Origin: Bacteroidota bacterium
GTDB taxonomy: Bacteria; Bacteroidota; Bacteroidia; Cytophagales; Cyclobacteriaceae
NCBI GenBank assembly: GCA_023417065.1
Contig: JAEZGH010000042.1
Location: 62,001-126,000, forward strand
Direction of reading: 5' to 3'
Length of the DNA stretch: 64,000 bases
In this document: piece after piece, positions 1-8,575 of the stretch
Layout: every line of letters starts with the position of its first letter
How positions within the stretch are numbered: position 1 is the first letter of the stretch
Notes under the pieces: model-generated
What the model was told of the DNA's origin: nothing
The model's input: only the letters and a program-made list of their open reading frames with translations
Database searches by the model: none
Position numbers and translations under genes: made by a program

Positions 1-1085
1 TCGTCGTTGGATTCAGCCTTGCATTCGGAGATTCAATCGGCGGCCTGATCGGAGATCCACGTACCTTCTTTATGTTCAGAAACGTGCTGGATGCCCCGGC
101 ATTCGGAACTATCCCCCTCGTATTGTTCGCCTTCTTCCAGTTGAAATTCGCAATCATTACTCCTGCGCTGATCACAGGAACATTCGCTGAAAGAATTCGC
201 TTTAAAGCTTATATTCTCTTCATTGTACTCTTCGCGCTGTTCATCTATGCGCCGCTTGCGCACTGGACATGGCACCCTGAAGGATTTCTCGCTCAAATGG
301 GCGTCCTGGACTTCGCCGGTGGAACAGTTGTTCACATGTCTGCAGGATTCGCTGCACTTGCCGCCTCAATCTATCTGAGAAGCAAGGATGAAAAGAAAAC
401 ACCTATCGCTCCTGCCAATATTCCTTTCGTTCTCCTCGGAACCGGCCTTCTCTGGTTCGGATGGTTCGGATTCAACGCCGGAAGTGCTCTTAGCGCCGGT
501 CCCCTCGCAGCTTCAGCATTCGCCACAACAAACACAGCCTCTGCTGCTGCAGGTCTCGCCTGGATCCTTTTCGACGCTGTAAGAGGCAAAAAGCCTTCGG
601 CACTCGGATTCTGTATCGGAGCTGTTGTCGGTCTAGTTGCAATCACTCCTGCCGCAGGTTTTGTAACCATTCCTTCAAGCTTATTCATCGGAACGTTTGC
701 ATCCCTCATCAGCAATGTAGTAGTACACTGGAAATCCAAAACTTCTCTGGAAGATACGCTTGACGTATTCCCTTGCCACGGTGTTGGTGGAGCAGTAGGT
801 ATGGTAATGACCGGCCTCCTTGCCAATGTAGCTGTCAACGATGCTAACGGTACTGGCAACGGACTGTTCTTCGGTGAAACCGCACTGTTCCTGGCTCATA
901 TGCAAGCGCTTGCAATTGTGGTTGCCTTCACTTTCCTAGGCTCGATGGCACTCCTCAAAATCACTGACTTGATTATTACGCTGCGCGTAACGCCGGAAGA
1001 AAAGAAAGTGGGTTCAGACTACAGCCAGCATGGCGAAAACCTTTACCCGCTGGACTATAGCGTACTGGAAGAAAAAGTTGCTTAA
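1..1085 (+). CDS. amt: Ammonium transporter (Amt/MEP/Rh family), 5'-truncated by the window edge
   Basis: The reading frame is open from base 3, so the start codon lies upstream of the window; about 360 residues of a family that usually has 400-450 are present. Amt proteins conduct ammonium/ammonia across the inner membrane as trimers. Diagnostic stretches visible: FSLAFG near the first visible residues, VVHMSAGFAAL carrying the first pore histidine, WFGFNAGSAL, and DVFPCHGVGGAVGMVMTG carrying the second pore histidine. The C-terminus (DYSQHGENLYPLDY) resembles the cytosolic tail of AmtB. Many hydrophobic segments run through the fragment. It is followed by a porin and a glutamine synthetase, which together form a nitrogen-uptake and assimilation locus. 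No PII gene is visible here. The family assignment is firm; the exact subfamily is not determined. Confidence 0.95.
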   Translation, partial: VVGFSLAFGDSIGGLIGDPRTFFMFRNVLDAPAFGTIPLVLFAFFQLKFAIITPALITGTFAERIRFKAYILFIVLFALFIYAPLAHWTWHPEGFLAQMGVLDFAGGTVVHMSAGFAALAASIYLRSKDEKKTPIAPANIPFVLLGTGLLWFGWFGFNAGSALSAGPLAASAFATTNTASAAAGLAWILFDAVRGKKPSALGFCIGAVVGLVAITPAAGFVTIPSSLFIGTFASLISNVVVHWKSKTSLEDTLDVFPCHGVGGAVGMVMTGLLANVAVNDANGTGNGLFFGETALFLAHMQALAIVVAFTFLGSMALLKITDLIITLRVTPEEKKVGSDYSQHGENLYPLDYSVLEEKVA

Positions 1086-1093
1086 AAAATCAT

Positions 1094-1120
1094 GAGGCCG
1101 GTTCAAATGGACCGGCCCTC
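1094..1120 (+). terminator. Stem-loop just after amt, possible terminator
   Basis: A GC-rich inverted repeat (GAGGCCGGT pairing with ACCGGCCCTC, one bulged base, loop of about 7) begins nine bases after the amt stop codon. No T-run follows on the + strand, so it may act as a processing or stabilising hairpin or a weak terminator. It separates amt from the porin gene. Confidence 0.4.
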
Positions 1121-1188
1121 AAACCTCCCAATTATAACCTAACCAACGCATATGTATCACATCAGGAATAGCAAAGTGGCCCCATGAA

Positions 1189-1293
1189 GGAGGCAGCCCT
1201 CCAATCACTAAAAGCTTTTGATGATCTGGAGCAACAGAACGCGATCCGGGATCGCCGTTCACTAAAGCTCCCAGCCGGGTGTGAGAGACCCGG
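1189..1293 (+). promoter_or_regulatory. Structured region upstream of the porin gene (possible cis-regulatory RNA or operator)
   Basis: Three successive inverted repeats lie in the 219-base gap before the porin gene. The first, at 1189-1202, is GGAGG/CCTCC with a 4-base loop. The second, at 1241-1255, is a perfect palindrome with single-base centre, GCGATCC-G-GGATCGC. The third, at 1275-1293, is CCGGGT/ACCCGG with a 7-base loop. No ORF is convincing here. I do not recognise a known riboswitch class. The palindrome could equally be a DNA operator. The position, upstream of a porin in a nitrogen locus, makes regulation plausible but this is inference. Confidence 0.35.
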
Positions 1294-1339
1294 ACAGGGA
1301 TAACTCTAGTTTCATGTCTACTAAAACACACGCAAATTT

Positions 1340-2539
1340 ATGAAATCATTAAAACTATACAGTCTTCTAATAATAGCTTTTACCATCACGTCTGGAGCGT
1401 ATGCGCAGGAAGTCGTGGTAGCATCGGCGGCGGACACAACACCTGCTACAGCGCCTGCTGAAACAGCCGCAGCACCAGAAGAAAAAGAAGAAGACGAGCC
1501 AACGTTCACCCTCTCCGGATCTGTTGATACCTACTTCAGAACAGGGTTTGGCTACAAAGATTATTCACCAGCATCCTCGTTCTCGAACCTCAAAGGTTTC
1601 AGCATCGGTATGGTGAACCTGATTGCAGCTTACGAAGGCGAAAAGGCAGGTTTTGTCGGTGACCTCGTGTTCGGTCCACGTGGCCGCGATGCAATCTTCA
1701 ACGTAGAAACCGGTATCGTTAACCAGCTTTATGTGTACTATAACCTGAGCGACAAAGTTCGACTGAACCTCGGTCAGTTCAACACCTTCGTTGGTTATGA
1801 AGTGATCTCACCTGCCGTAAACTTCAACTATTCAACTTCTTACCTATTCTCTAACGGTCCGTTCAGCCACTCAGGACTTCGTGCGGACTTCAGCCTTGGT
1901 GGCGGCCTCGAAGCCAAACTGGCTATCATGAACCCCAGTGACTTGCTCGAATTCAACCCGGTAAACACTTACACGCTCGGCGGTCAGATCGGACACTCAA
2001 GCGATGCAGGTGGTGTCTGGCTGAACTTCCTCTATGGCGATCAGGATGGCAGACTGTTGAAAGAAGACTATATCGGTCTGTATGAATCCTCTGCCGGAAG
2101 CCTTTTCCAGGTTGACCTTACCGCAGGTTATGACCTGGGTGAGAAATTCTTCCTCGGCCTGAACACGTCATATCAAACTGTTGCATCCGGTGAAGAATAC
2201 ACTGCCGAAGGTAACGTCGCAGATGTTGATGGTGATGCTACTTCCTTCTTCGGTATCGCAGTTTATCCTAAAGTGACGCTGTCTGAAACATTTGGACTTG
2301 GACTTCGCGTGGAGCAATTCATGATCAAGAAAGGACACCTCGATATCATCGAACTGGATGACAAAGGAAACGGTAGTGTCACCGCTGTAACGCTCTCAGC
2401 GAACTACAAAGTAGGTGGTCTGACGATCATCCCTGAATTCCGGGTAGACATGACATCAGAGGAGAACTTCACGAATAAAAACGGAGACCTCAAGAAAAAT
2501 CTTTCATCATTCACCCTCGCTGCAGTATATGCCTTTTAA
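1340..2539 (+). CDS. Outer-membrane beta-barrel porin, BBP2/OmpL-like
   Basis: This 399-residue protein probably forms an outer-membrane channel. A signal peptide covers residues 1-22, with cleavage after AYA before QE. A low-complexity Ala/Pro/Glu linker follows to about residue 55. After that comes a long run of alternating aromatic and polar residues with many Gly/Tyr/Phe, ending in LAAVYAF; a terminal Phe is typical of outer-membrane barrels. The segments LNLGQFNTFVGYEVISP and NYSTSYLFSNGPFSHSGLR resemble the BBP2 family (putative beta-barrel porin-2). It sits between amt and glnA, 35 bp before glnA, so a role in passage of small nitrogen compounds is plausible. Substrate is unknown. The fold class is well supported; the transport role is inferred from context. 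Confidence 0.85.
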   Translation: MKSLKLYSLLIIAFTITSGAYAQEVVVASAADTTPATAPAETAAAPEEKEEDEPTFTLSGSVDTYFRTGFGYKDYSPASSFSNLKGFSIGMVNLIAAYEGEKAGFVGDLVFGPRGRDAIFNVETGIVNQLYVYYNLSDKVRLNLGQFNTFVGYEVISPAVNFNYSTSYLFSNGPFSHSGLRADFSLGGGLEAKLAIMNPSDLLEFNPVNTYTLGGQIGHSSDAGGVWLNFLYGDQDGRLLKEDYIGLYESSAGSLFQVDLTAGYDLGEKFFLGLNTSYQTVASGEEYTAEGNVADVDGDATSFFGIAVYPKVTLSETFGLGLRVEQFMIKKGHLDIIELDDKGNGSVTAVTLSANYKVGGLTIIPEFRVDMTSEENFTNKNGDLKKNLSSFTLAAVYAF

Positions 2540-2574
2540 AAAGTAAACTACAAACAACTATAAACTATAACCTT

Positions 2575-3615
2575 ATGTCAAAATCAAAACTCGAGTACAT
2601 CTGGTTGGATGGATATGTTCCAACCCAAAGTTTGAGAAGTAAAACCAAAATCGTAAGAGACTTCGGTGGCAAGCTTGAAGATTGTCCTGAGTGGTCTTTC
2701 GACGGAAGTTCAACAGAACAAGCACCGGGTGGGTCGTCAGACTGCTTGCTTAAGCCTGTCGCACTCTTCAAAGACCCTGCCCGCAAAGATGGATATCTTG
2801 TAATGTGTGAAGTAATGAGCCCCGATGGTACTCCCCACCCTTCCAACGGTAGGGCTACTATTGACGACGATGATAACGATTTCTGGTTTGGTTTCGAACA
2901 GGAATATTTCCTGTGGGACACTAAGATCGATAAGCCTCTCGGATTCCCCGAGCATGGATACCCTGCACCTCAGGGCCCTTACTACTGCTCTGTGGGCGCC
3001 AAGAACGCATTTGGCCGCCACATCGTAGAGGAACACCTCGACTACTGCATCGAAGCCGGAATCAACGTTGAAGGTATCAACTCTGAAGTTGCCACCGGAC
3101 AATGGGAATTCCAGGTCTTCGCAAAAGGCGCAAAGCAAGCCGGAGATCAGGTTTGGGTGGCGCGCTACCTCCTGGAGAGAACTGCTGAAAAATATGGCAT
3201 CGCCATCAATTGGCACTGCAAGCCTCTCGGTAATACCGACTGGAACGGTTCTGGTATGCACGCAAACTTCTCTAACAGCCTTCTCCGGACTGCAGGTTCG
3301 AAAGAGGTATACGATACAGTTTGCCAGGCCTTCGCGCCCTTTGTCAAGGAACACATCGCAGTTTACGGAGCTGACAACCACCTCCGCCTGACAGGCAAGC
3401 ACGAAACGCAATCAATTGACAAATTCTCATACGGCGTGTCTGACCGTGGGGCATCTATCCGCATCCCTATCGCTACAGTAGAAAACAACTGGAAGGGATG
3501 GCTGGAAGACCGAAGACCTAACTCTTCTGCCGACCCTTACAAAGTTGCAGCACGCATTATAAAGACCGTTAAGTCCGTTCCCGAGTACGCCACCGTGGAC
3601 GGTCAACAAGTTTAG
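2575..3615 (+). CDS. glnA: Glutamine synthetase, type II (eukaryote-like, GSII)
   Basis: The 346-residue protein makes glutamine from glutamate, ammonium and ATP in the cytoplasm. Its length and sequence match the short GSII (eukaryotic/Streptomyces GlnII) type, not the roughly 470-aa GSI or 700-aa GSIII. Visible motifs: the beta-grasp N-terminus with WSFDGSSTEQAPG (residues 40-52), metal-binding glutamates in FGFEQEYFL (105-113), GINSEVATGQWEFQ (167-180), NGSGMHANFS (224-233), the glutamate/ATP-site stretch NHLRLTGKHET (268-278), and RGASIRIP followed by EDRRPNSSADPY. All key regions are intact. It starts 35 bp after the porin gene and lies downstream of amt, so transport and assimilation of ammonium are encoded together. 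A strong terminator follows it. Confidence 0.97.
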   Translation: MSKSKLEYIWLDGYVPTQSLRSKTKIVRDFGGKLEDCPEWSFDGSSTEQAPGGSSDCLLKPVALFKDPARKDGYLVMCEVMSPDGTPHPSNGRATIDDDDNDFWFGFEQEYFLWDTKIDKPLGFPEHGYPAPQGPYYCSVGAKNAFGRHIVEEHLDYCIEAGINVEGINSEVATGQWEFQVFAKGAKQAGDQVWVARYLLERTAEKYGIAINWHCKPLGNTDWNGSGMHANFSNSLLRTAGSKEVYDTVCQAFAPFVKEHIAVYGADNHLRLTGKHETQSIDKFSYGVSDRGASIRIPIATVENNWKGWLEDRRPNSSADPYKVAARIIKTVKSVPEYATVDGQQV

Positions 3616-3633
3616 GGCGTCTGGTTGTAGTTT

Positions 3634-3667
3634 GAAGTCGGGCAGAAATGTCCGGCTTCTTTTTTTT
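3634..3667 (+). terminator. Rho-independent terminator of glnA
   Basis: An inverted repeat (GAAG-T-CGG ... CCG-G-CTTC) starts 18 bases after the glnA stop and is followed directly by eight T residues. It ends the amt-porin-glnA transcription unit. Confidence 0.85.
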
Positions 3668-3810
3668 ATAGTCCTACCTCCTCAAAAAATAATTCCGCTA
3701 CCCCGTTGGTTTATTATTATTTTTTCTGTGACCTTTATTTTCGCATGATACAGACAGAAGGGATTGTGTTTTAGTTTTAGTCTTTCTTCCGTCTGAAAAT
3801 CCGGCCCCAT

Positions 3811-3837
3811 TTTACAGCAACAATACAGGTATCTTTT
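3811..3837 (+). promoter_or_regulatory. Candidate Bacteroidota promoter for the SET-domain gene
   Basis: A TTT element at 3811 and a -7-like box TATCTTTT at 3830-3837 are spaced 19 bases start to start. The consensus in this phylum is TTTG/TTG near -33 and TAnnTTTG near -7. The ATG follows only 13 bases after the start of the -7 box, so the leader would be very short. Confidence 0.45.
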
Positions 3838-3842
3838 TTTTT

Positions 3843-4499
3843 ATGATACACCCACATACGGAGCTACGCTTCATCAGTGAGGCAATTGGCTATGGCGTAG
3901 TCGCCACAAAGTTCATTCCCCGCGGCACAATCACGTGGGCTCTGGACAAGTTAGACCGCATCTTTACTCCACCCGATGTTCAAAAACTAGATCCACTGTA
4001 TCAGGAAGTGCTCGATAAATACACCTACCGCAATGCCGAAGGAAACTACGTGCTTTGCTGGGACAACGCACGGTTCGTAAACCACAGCTTCCGGTCGAAC
4101 TGCCTTACTACGGCGTATGAGTTTGAAATTGCCATCCGCGACATTCACCCCGGAGAGGAACTTACTGACGACTATGGTTATCTCAATATTGACGAACCAT
4201 TCGAAGTACTGCCCGAAGAAGGGGTTGACCGCAAAGTAGTATACCCGGATGACATCCTGAGAAACTATGCGATTTGGGACGATCAGCTAGCTGATGCGTT
4301 TCCGGACCTTGCGAGGGTAGACCAACCGTTGTTTAACATTCTTTCGCAGGAACTCCGCGTTAAAGCGATGGCAATTTCCGAGAACCGGGAAAAGCTACAT
4401 TCGATTCTCCACTGCTATTACCCACGACACAACGGCCGCATCAACGGCGAAGCCAAAATGATAACCACAAGATCACCACGGATCCTCTATCCCTTTTAG
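3843..4499 (+). CDS. SET-domain protein (predicted protein lysine methyltransferase)
   Basis: The 218-residue protein carries a compact SET domain. The N-terminal piece is GYGVVATKFIPRGTITW (16-32). The catalytic and cofactor core is ARFVNHSFRSNC (76-87), with the NHS motif that contacts S-adenosylmethionine. The closing motif is GEELTDDYGY (104-113). Known SET enzymes transfer methyl groups to lysine side chains; the substrate here cannot be read from sequence. The C-terminal 90 residues look helical and match nothing I recognise. The gene has its own candidate promoter and converges on the large helicase gene, the stop codons overlapping by four bases (4496-4499). There is no sign peptide, so action in the cytoplasm is expected. 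Confidence 0.85.
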   Translation: MIHPHTELRFISEAIGYGVVATKFIPRGTITWALDKLDRIFTPPDVQKLDPLYQEVLDKYTYRNAEGNYVLCWDNARFVNHSFRSNCLTTAYEFEIAIRDIHPGEELTDDYGYLNIDEPFEVLPEEGVDRKVVYPDDILRNYAIWDDQLADAFPDLARVDQPLFNILSQELRVKAMAISENREKLHSILHCYYPRHNGRINGEAKMITTRSPRILYPF

Positions 4500-7400
4500 T
4501 TCGCCTGGTTGCCGACGAATACCATTAATGATTTTTCGAGACTTTCAAGGTCTTTCCAATACTGTCTCGAATAAACATACCGGTAATTCCAGTTCTTAGC
4601 CTCCAGCAACGACGGTGTATAGGCAAATGCATCTTTGATGGAGATGCTTTGACGAAATCGTTCATCGTCGGTCAGAAGGACGCCGAGGTAGCTGTCCCCC
4701 GATTTTACGTTGACATCGGTATAGGGAAGGGAATTCAATTCAAATGTGAAATCCTTAAGGCGCGTACCGCTCCAGTTGGCGAGATGCGAACCAAGTTCCA
4801 GCATACCATTTTTTCCCGTGCTTACGCCAACACCAGGTGTAAACTGTCGTTGGTGAACCTGGAAGGCAAACTCAAGATACTCCTGAAGGAGCTTCGGCCC
4901 TTTGTTCTTTGTCTGGTCTGCCCTGAGTTGTTCAGGATAAATGCTAGTGACGATAATAATCTTCTCCCGCGCACGCGTGACCGCCACATTCAACCGGTTC
5001 TCACCGCCCGACTGATTCAGGCTGCCGAACTGAAGCGCAAGCTTTCCTGACTTGTCAGGCGCATATCCAACCGAAAAAATAATCACGTCTCTTTCATCGC
5101 CCTGTACGTTTTCAATATTCTTGACAAACAACGAGTCCGGGAAAGGTGTGTTCGAATCCGCAAGGCTTTCTTCCAAAATATCGAGAATAAGGTTTTGCTG
5201 AGGCGCGTTGAAAGTAACGACGCCAATTTCTTTATCGGGGAAGTTTTCAATGTAATCCAACACACGTCGCACAACTTCACAGGCTTCGGCTTCATTGGTT
5301 TGATTCGCCCATACGCCATCAACTTTATGGTATTCCAATGCAGGCTCGTGCCGGTTCAGACTGTTGCGTTCAGGAAGGAGCTGCAGACGGTTTCCATAGA
5401 AGTTTCGGTTACTAAAGGCAATCAGCTCCATCGCCTTGCTTCTGTAGTGCCCCTGCAGGTGTACGGTTGGAAGGTAGCGTTCCGCAAGCTCAAGCAATGA
5501 TTCAACTTCAAGATCGGCATCGTCGGATGATTCGTCGGTCCAGCGCACCTGGTAGAGATCATTAGGACGAAGTTGTTGTCCATCTCCGGCAATAAGTACC
5601 TGTCTGCCGCGATACATCGCTGGAAGACCACGCTCCGAAAAACACTGAGACGCTTCATCAAAAATTACGAGATCAAAGAGTGTCTCCATAGGGAAAATCG
5701 CGGACACTGATTCCGGAGACGCCATCCAGCAGGGCACAAGCTGAAACAACTCTTCGTTATACTTTGAAATCAGCTTTCTCAAAGGCCACAGTTTTTTCTT
5801 TTTCGTGACCTGATGGCGCAAATCGCGATAGGTCACGAGGTTGTTCAACCTGTTATACGTGAGATTCTCGTATGCATTCTCTCTCGCGCGTAGCAGAAGA
5901 ATCTCAAGGCTGAGCTCTTGCTTCTCCGATACCAGTCGCTGCAATTCACCTTGCAGCTCTTCCATTCTAAGTGATGACACGGAACGAAGTATCGGGAACT
6001 TCATTTCAATATGGTCAATCCAGGCAAGGCCGATGCTGTTTGTGAACAGGCTCTCGAATTCCATCTGGTCCCAGTTGCCGGTCTGATCGTGAAGCTTAAA
6101 TACCACGTTCTCTTCCATGCCCGACATGCTTTCCTTCAGTGAATCGAACTCACAGAGGTTATCAAAATCACTGCGCAGGCTTTGCTTCAACAGGTCTGCT
6201 GCTGCCGGATCAAGGATAACCTGGCGCAGGTGATACTTTGACAAAACGCGCAGCCATTCCTCTTTCTGAGCCGGAATGTTCTTAAGCACATCCAGCAGGT
6301 TGCGCATCAACGCGTGAAACTGCGGCCTTGATAGCGTTTCCGGGTTAACGCTATCCTTTATTTCACGAAGCGATTTAAAAATCAGTTTTGCGCGAACAGA
6401 CAACTTTTGCATACTAAACCAATGCTGCAGATTGTCCTTTCTGTAGTCCGACGGTATATCCGTAAGCCACACTTTTTCACGCAGGCTGGTCAGGTGGTGT
6501 TCCAGATTCAACCTGGTGTCAATGCGTTGTTCGAGTACGCGAAGCCCCCACTTGTTATAGGAAAGTTCATTTGCGACGAGCGCACGTTTAATCAGAAATC
6601 TATTGTCCGAGAAAAATTCCCACTTTATCCTTCTGATAAGATTCCCGCGGGCCGTCATACGCTCATGTAGTGCTTCCTGATATTTGCCAAGCATCTCCGC
6701 CGGTATTGTCACCTCCGGACCAATCTCGTCGAAGCAGTTCATTACCACGCGTTCCATATTGGAAAGCCACAGCAGACTTGTCTCGTCATCTGTTTCCCGG
6801 CACATGAGTTGAAAGTAGCGGTACGTATTGTCCGACTTGATCAAACTGAGCATTCCCAGGATTTCCTCATGCCGATACCACAGCGTTTCGCTGTCTTCGA
6901 GATTTAATCTGGCACCGGTCAGTCGGAACACTTCTGACGATATGCACTTTTGATATTCTGTGATGGCGTCAATCGTCTCCTCAATTTTGCGTTGGTCCGA
7001 CGCCTGCAGATTCACAAACGGTTTTCTTCCTTTCCAGGGGTAGTCGTCGCGTTCAAACAAGGCAGCGTAGCGTGCGTATTGTCTGATCCTCCGGATAAAG
7101 CCTGTGAGCGGAAACCTGAAATAATGGTACTCCTGCTTAAGATTCAGCGACGGTTTTTCCGGATTGGATAAAAGGTAAAGTTGTTTAATGGCGATACCAC
7201 ACTCCTGGTCATCAAAAAGTGCATTCTTGAATTCCTGCAGTTCTTCCGTTATATGATCAATGGAACGACAGACCTGAAAGAACTTGCGTTCCATCTGAAT
7301 GATATCAACTGATCGATTGCGTGTCTTATATTCTTCGATACTTGCAATCTGATGTGCGATCTTGTCGAATACCTGGCGGCGATCATTTCGGAAATCATGA

Positions 7401-8515
7401 ACAAGCCCCAGGAATTGCGCCAGGCCGCGGGCTTCCATTCGTTGATACACCACATCGAGTGCTGCCTTCTTCTGACAGACAAGCAGAACCCGTTTTCCTG
7501 CCGCCATTGCGTCAGCAAGGAGATTACAAATCAATTGGGATTTGCCTGTTCCCGGCGGTCCTTGTACGACCAGCGACTTCCCCTTCTTTACCTGATGGAT
7601 GGCGTTTTCCTGATAGGCATCCAGTGCAAATGGCGTAAATAGCTTTTCTTCCTTAATGACCGGGGAAGTTGACTGGGATTGTTCACCGTCCGCAGACTTG
7701 GAAAAATCTTTTACAAAGAATTCTTCAAGATCTGAAAACCGATCATCTTCCAGCAAGTGCAGATAATCCGGTACGAGTTGTGAACCTGCCTGCGGAAATA
7801 TTCCAATAACGGCTTCGGGATACAACTTGAGTTCACCGGAGCGATGTTGTTCATCAAACTCCGACCGCTTGAACTGAACGAACGATGTTAGCTCGTCCTG
7901 AAAATTCTCGGTATTGAAGTTGAGCTCGATCTTCGTTTTCAGGAGTTCGTACAACTGGGTTCTGAAAACCGTAATATCTTTATCAAAATCATCAAACGAA
8001 AAGTCGAGCAGGTCTTCTTCTACCTGAAGTTTGTGATAGAACGCGTACGCAAGGAGGAATACTTTGTTAAACGTTATTCCCGCATCGTCGCGTGATTCGA
8101 GAACCCAGTGCTGATTTTTTTGAATAAGTTTTACCGGAAAGTAAATTAAAGGACATCGTACTGGCGTGCCATCCGAAAACTTTCCTCTGATAAATGGCCA
8201 GCCCACGTGCAGGTCGTTGGTTCCCCGTTCTTCGAAGACCATGTGGTCTGCACGCTGGAGCATTTTTACTTTTTGGCTGACCACATTGTTGGCTTCCATC
8301 CGACTATCGTGAACTGCACACAGCCTGTGATCGGAGGAGCGAATCAGCGACTTCAGTATTTCGAAGGACTTCGTTCCATCGAGATAGCTGAACGCGTGCA
8401 GGTCGATGAACTGGTCAGATATCAACCGCAGCAACATGAGGCTGCGATTATTTCCCGATAGGTTTGTAAGTCTTCTTAAGAAAGCAGTTAAAATCCCTTT
8501 TGCCAGTTCGGCCAT
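4496..8515 (-). CDS. Large superfamily 1 DNA/RNA helicase, DUF4011-type, with a C-terminal endonuclease-like domain
   Basis: The 1339-residue protein is an AAA/UvrD-like helicase of the UPF1/DNA2 type. Residues 1-130 include LTNLSGNNRSLMLLRL, resembling the DUF4011 N-terminus. Walker A is GPPGTGKS near 318. A long helical insertion separates it from the Walker B/DEAS box LVIFDEASQC near 950 and IAGDGQQLRP. Motif IV-VI stretches follow: HYRSK near 1023, VQGDERDVIIFSVGY, and NRLNVAVTRARE near 1177. The last 100 residues (SYLGVLLTDDERF ... NWNYRYVYSRQYWKD) resemble the Vsr/MTES_1575 endonuclease-like domain, but its usual acidic catalytic pattern looks eroded. Single-gene DUF4011-helicase-Vsr proteins (Hhe) are described as phage defence; that function here is only an inference. 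It may instead be a general nucleic-acid helicase. Confidence 0.85.
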   Translation of the reverse strand: MAELAKGILTAFLRRLTNLSGNNRSLMLLRLISDQFIDLHAFSYLDGTKSFEILKSLIRSSDHRLCAVHDSRMEANNVVSQKVKMLQRADHMVFEERGTNDLHVGWPFIRGKFSDGTPVRCPLIYFPVKLIQKNQHWVLESRDDAGITFNKVFLLAYAFYHKLQVEEDLLDFSFDDFDKDITVFRTQLYELLKTKIELNFNTENFQDELTSFVQFKRSEFDEQHRSGELKLYPEAVIGIFPQAGSQLVPDYLHLLEDDRFSDLEEFFVKDFSKSADGEQSQSTSPVIKEEKLFTPFALDAYQENAIHQVKKGKSLVVQGPPGTGKSQLICNLLADAMAAGKRVLLVCQKKAALDVVYQRMEARGLAQFLGLVHDFRNDRRQVFDKIAHQIASIEEYKTRNRSVDIIQMERKFFQVCRSIDHITEELQEFKNALFDDQECGIAIKQLYLLSNPEKPSLNLKQEYHYFRFPLTGFIRRIRQYARYAALFERDDYPWKGRKPFVNLQASDQRKIEETIDAITEYQKCISSEVFRLTGARLNLEDSETLWYRHEEILGMLSLIKSDNTYRYFQLMCRETDDETSLLWLSNMERVVMNCFDEIGPEVTIPAEMLGKYQEALHERMTARGNLIRRIKWEFFSDNRFLIKRALVANELSYNKWGLRVLEQRIDTRLNLEHHLTSLREKVWLTDIPSDYRKDNLQHWFSMQKLSVRAKLIFKSLREIKDSVNPETLSRPQFHALMRNLLDVLKNIPAQKEEWLRVLSKYHLRQVILDPAAADLLKQSLRSDFDNLCEFDSLKESMSGMEENVVFKLHDQTGNWDQMEFESLFTNSIGLAWIDHIEMKFPILRSVSSLRMEELQGELQRLVSEKQELSLEILLLRARENAYENLTYNRLNNLVTYRDLRHQVTKKKKLWPLRKLISKYNEELFQLVPCWMASPESVSAIFPMETLFDLVIFDEASQCFSERGLPAMYRGRQVLIAGDGQQLRPNDLYQVRWTDESSDDADLEVESLLELAERYLPTVHLQGHYRSKAMELIAFSNRNFYGNRLQLLPERNSLNRHEPALEYHKVDGVWANQTNEAEACEVVRRVLDYIENFPDKEIGVVTFNAPQQNLILDILEESLADSNTPFPDSLFVKNIENVQGDERDVIIFSVGYAPDKSGKLALQFGSLNQSGGENRLNVAVTRAREKIIIVTSIYPEQLRADQTKNKGPKLLQEYLEFAFQVHQRQFTPGVGVSTGKNGMLELGSHLANWSGTRLKDFTFELNSLPYTDVNVKSGDSYLGVLLTDDERFRQSISIKDAFAYTPSLLEAKNWNYRYVYSRQYWKDLESLEKSLMVFVGNQAN

Positions 8516-8575
8516 ATTTTTATGCTATAAAGTAAAAGGAACGCTTTTCCGGGTCGATTATGTACTATTTCCCGG

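Noticed and set aside
33..335. Minus-strand open frame opposite amt
   Set aside because: It is a shadow of the strongly supported amt frame; composition is untypical and there is no start context.
371..859. 162-codon minus-strand frame opposite amt
   Set aside because: Antisense to a conserved transporter domain with no domain signal of its own.
1221..1260. TPP-riboswitch-like GATCTGGA near the porin leader
   Set aside because: Only a few bases match; the CUGAGA box and rest of the core are absent.
4649..5050. + strand frame within the helicase gene
   Set aside because: Antisense to conserved helicase motifs; no family signal.
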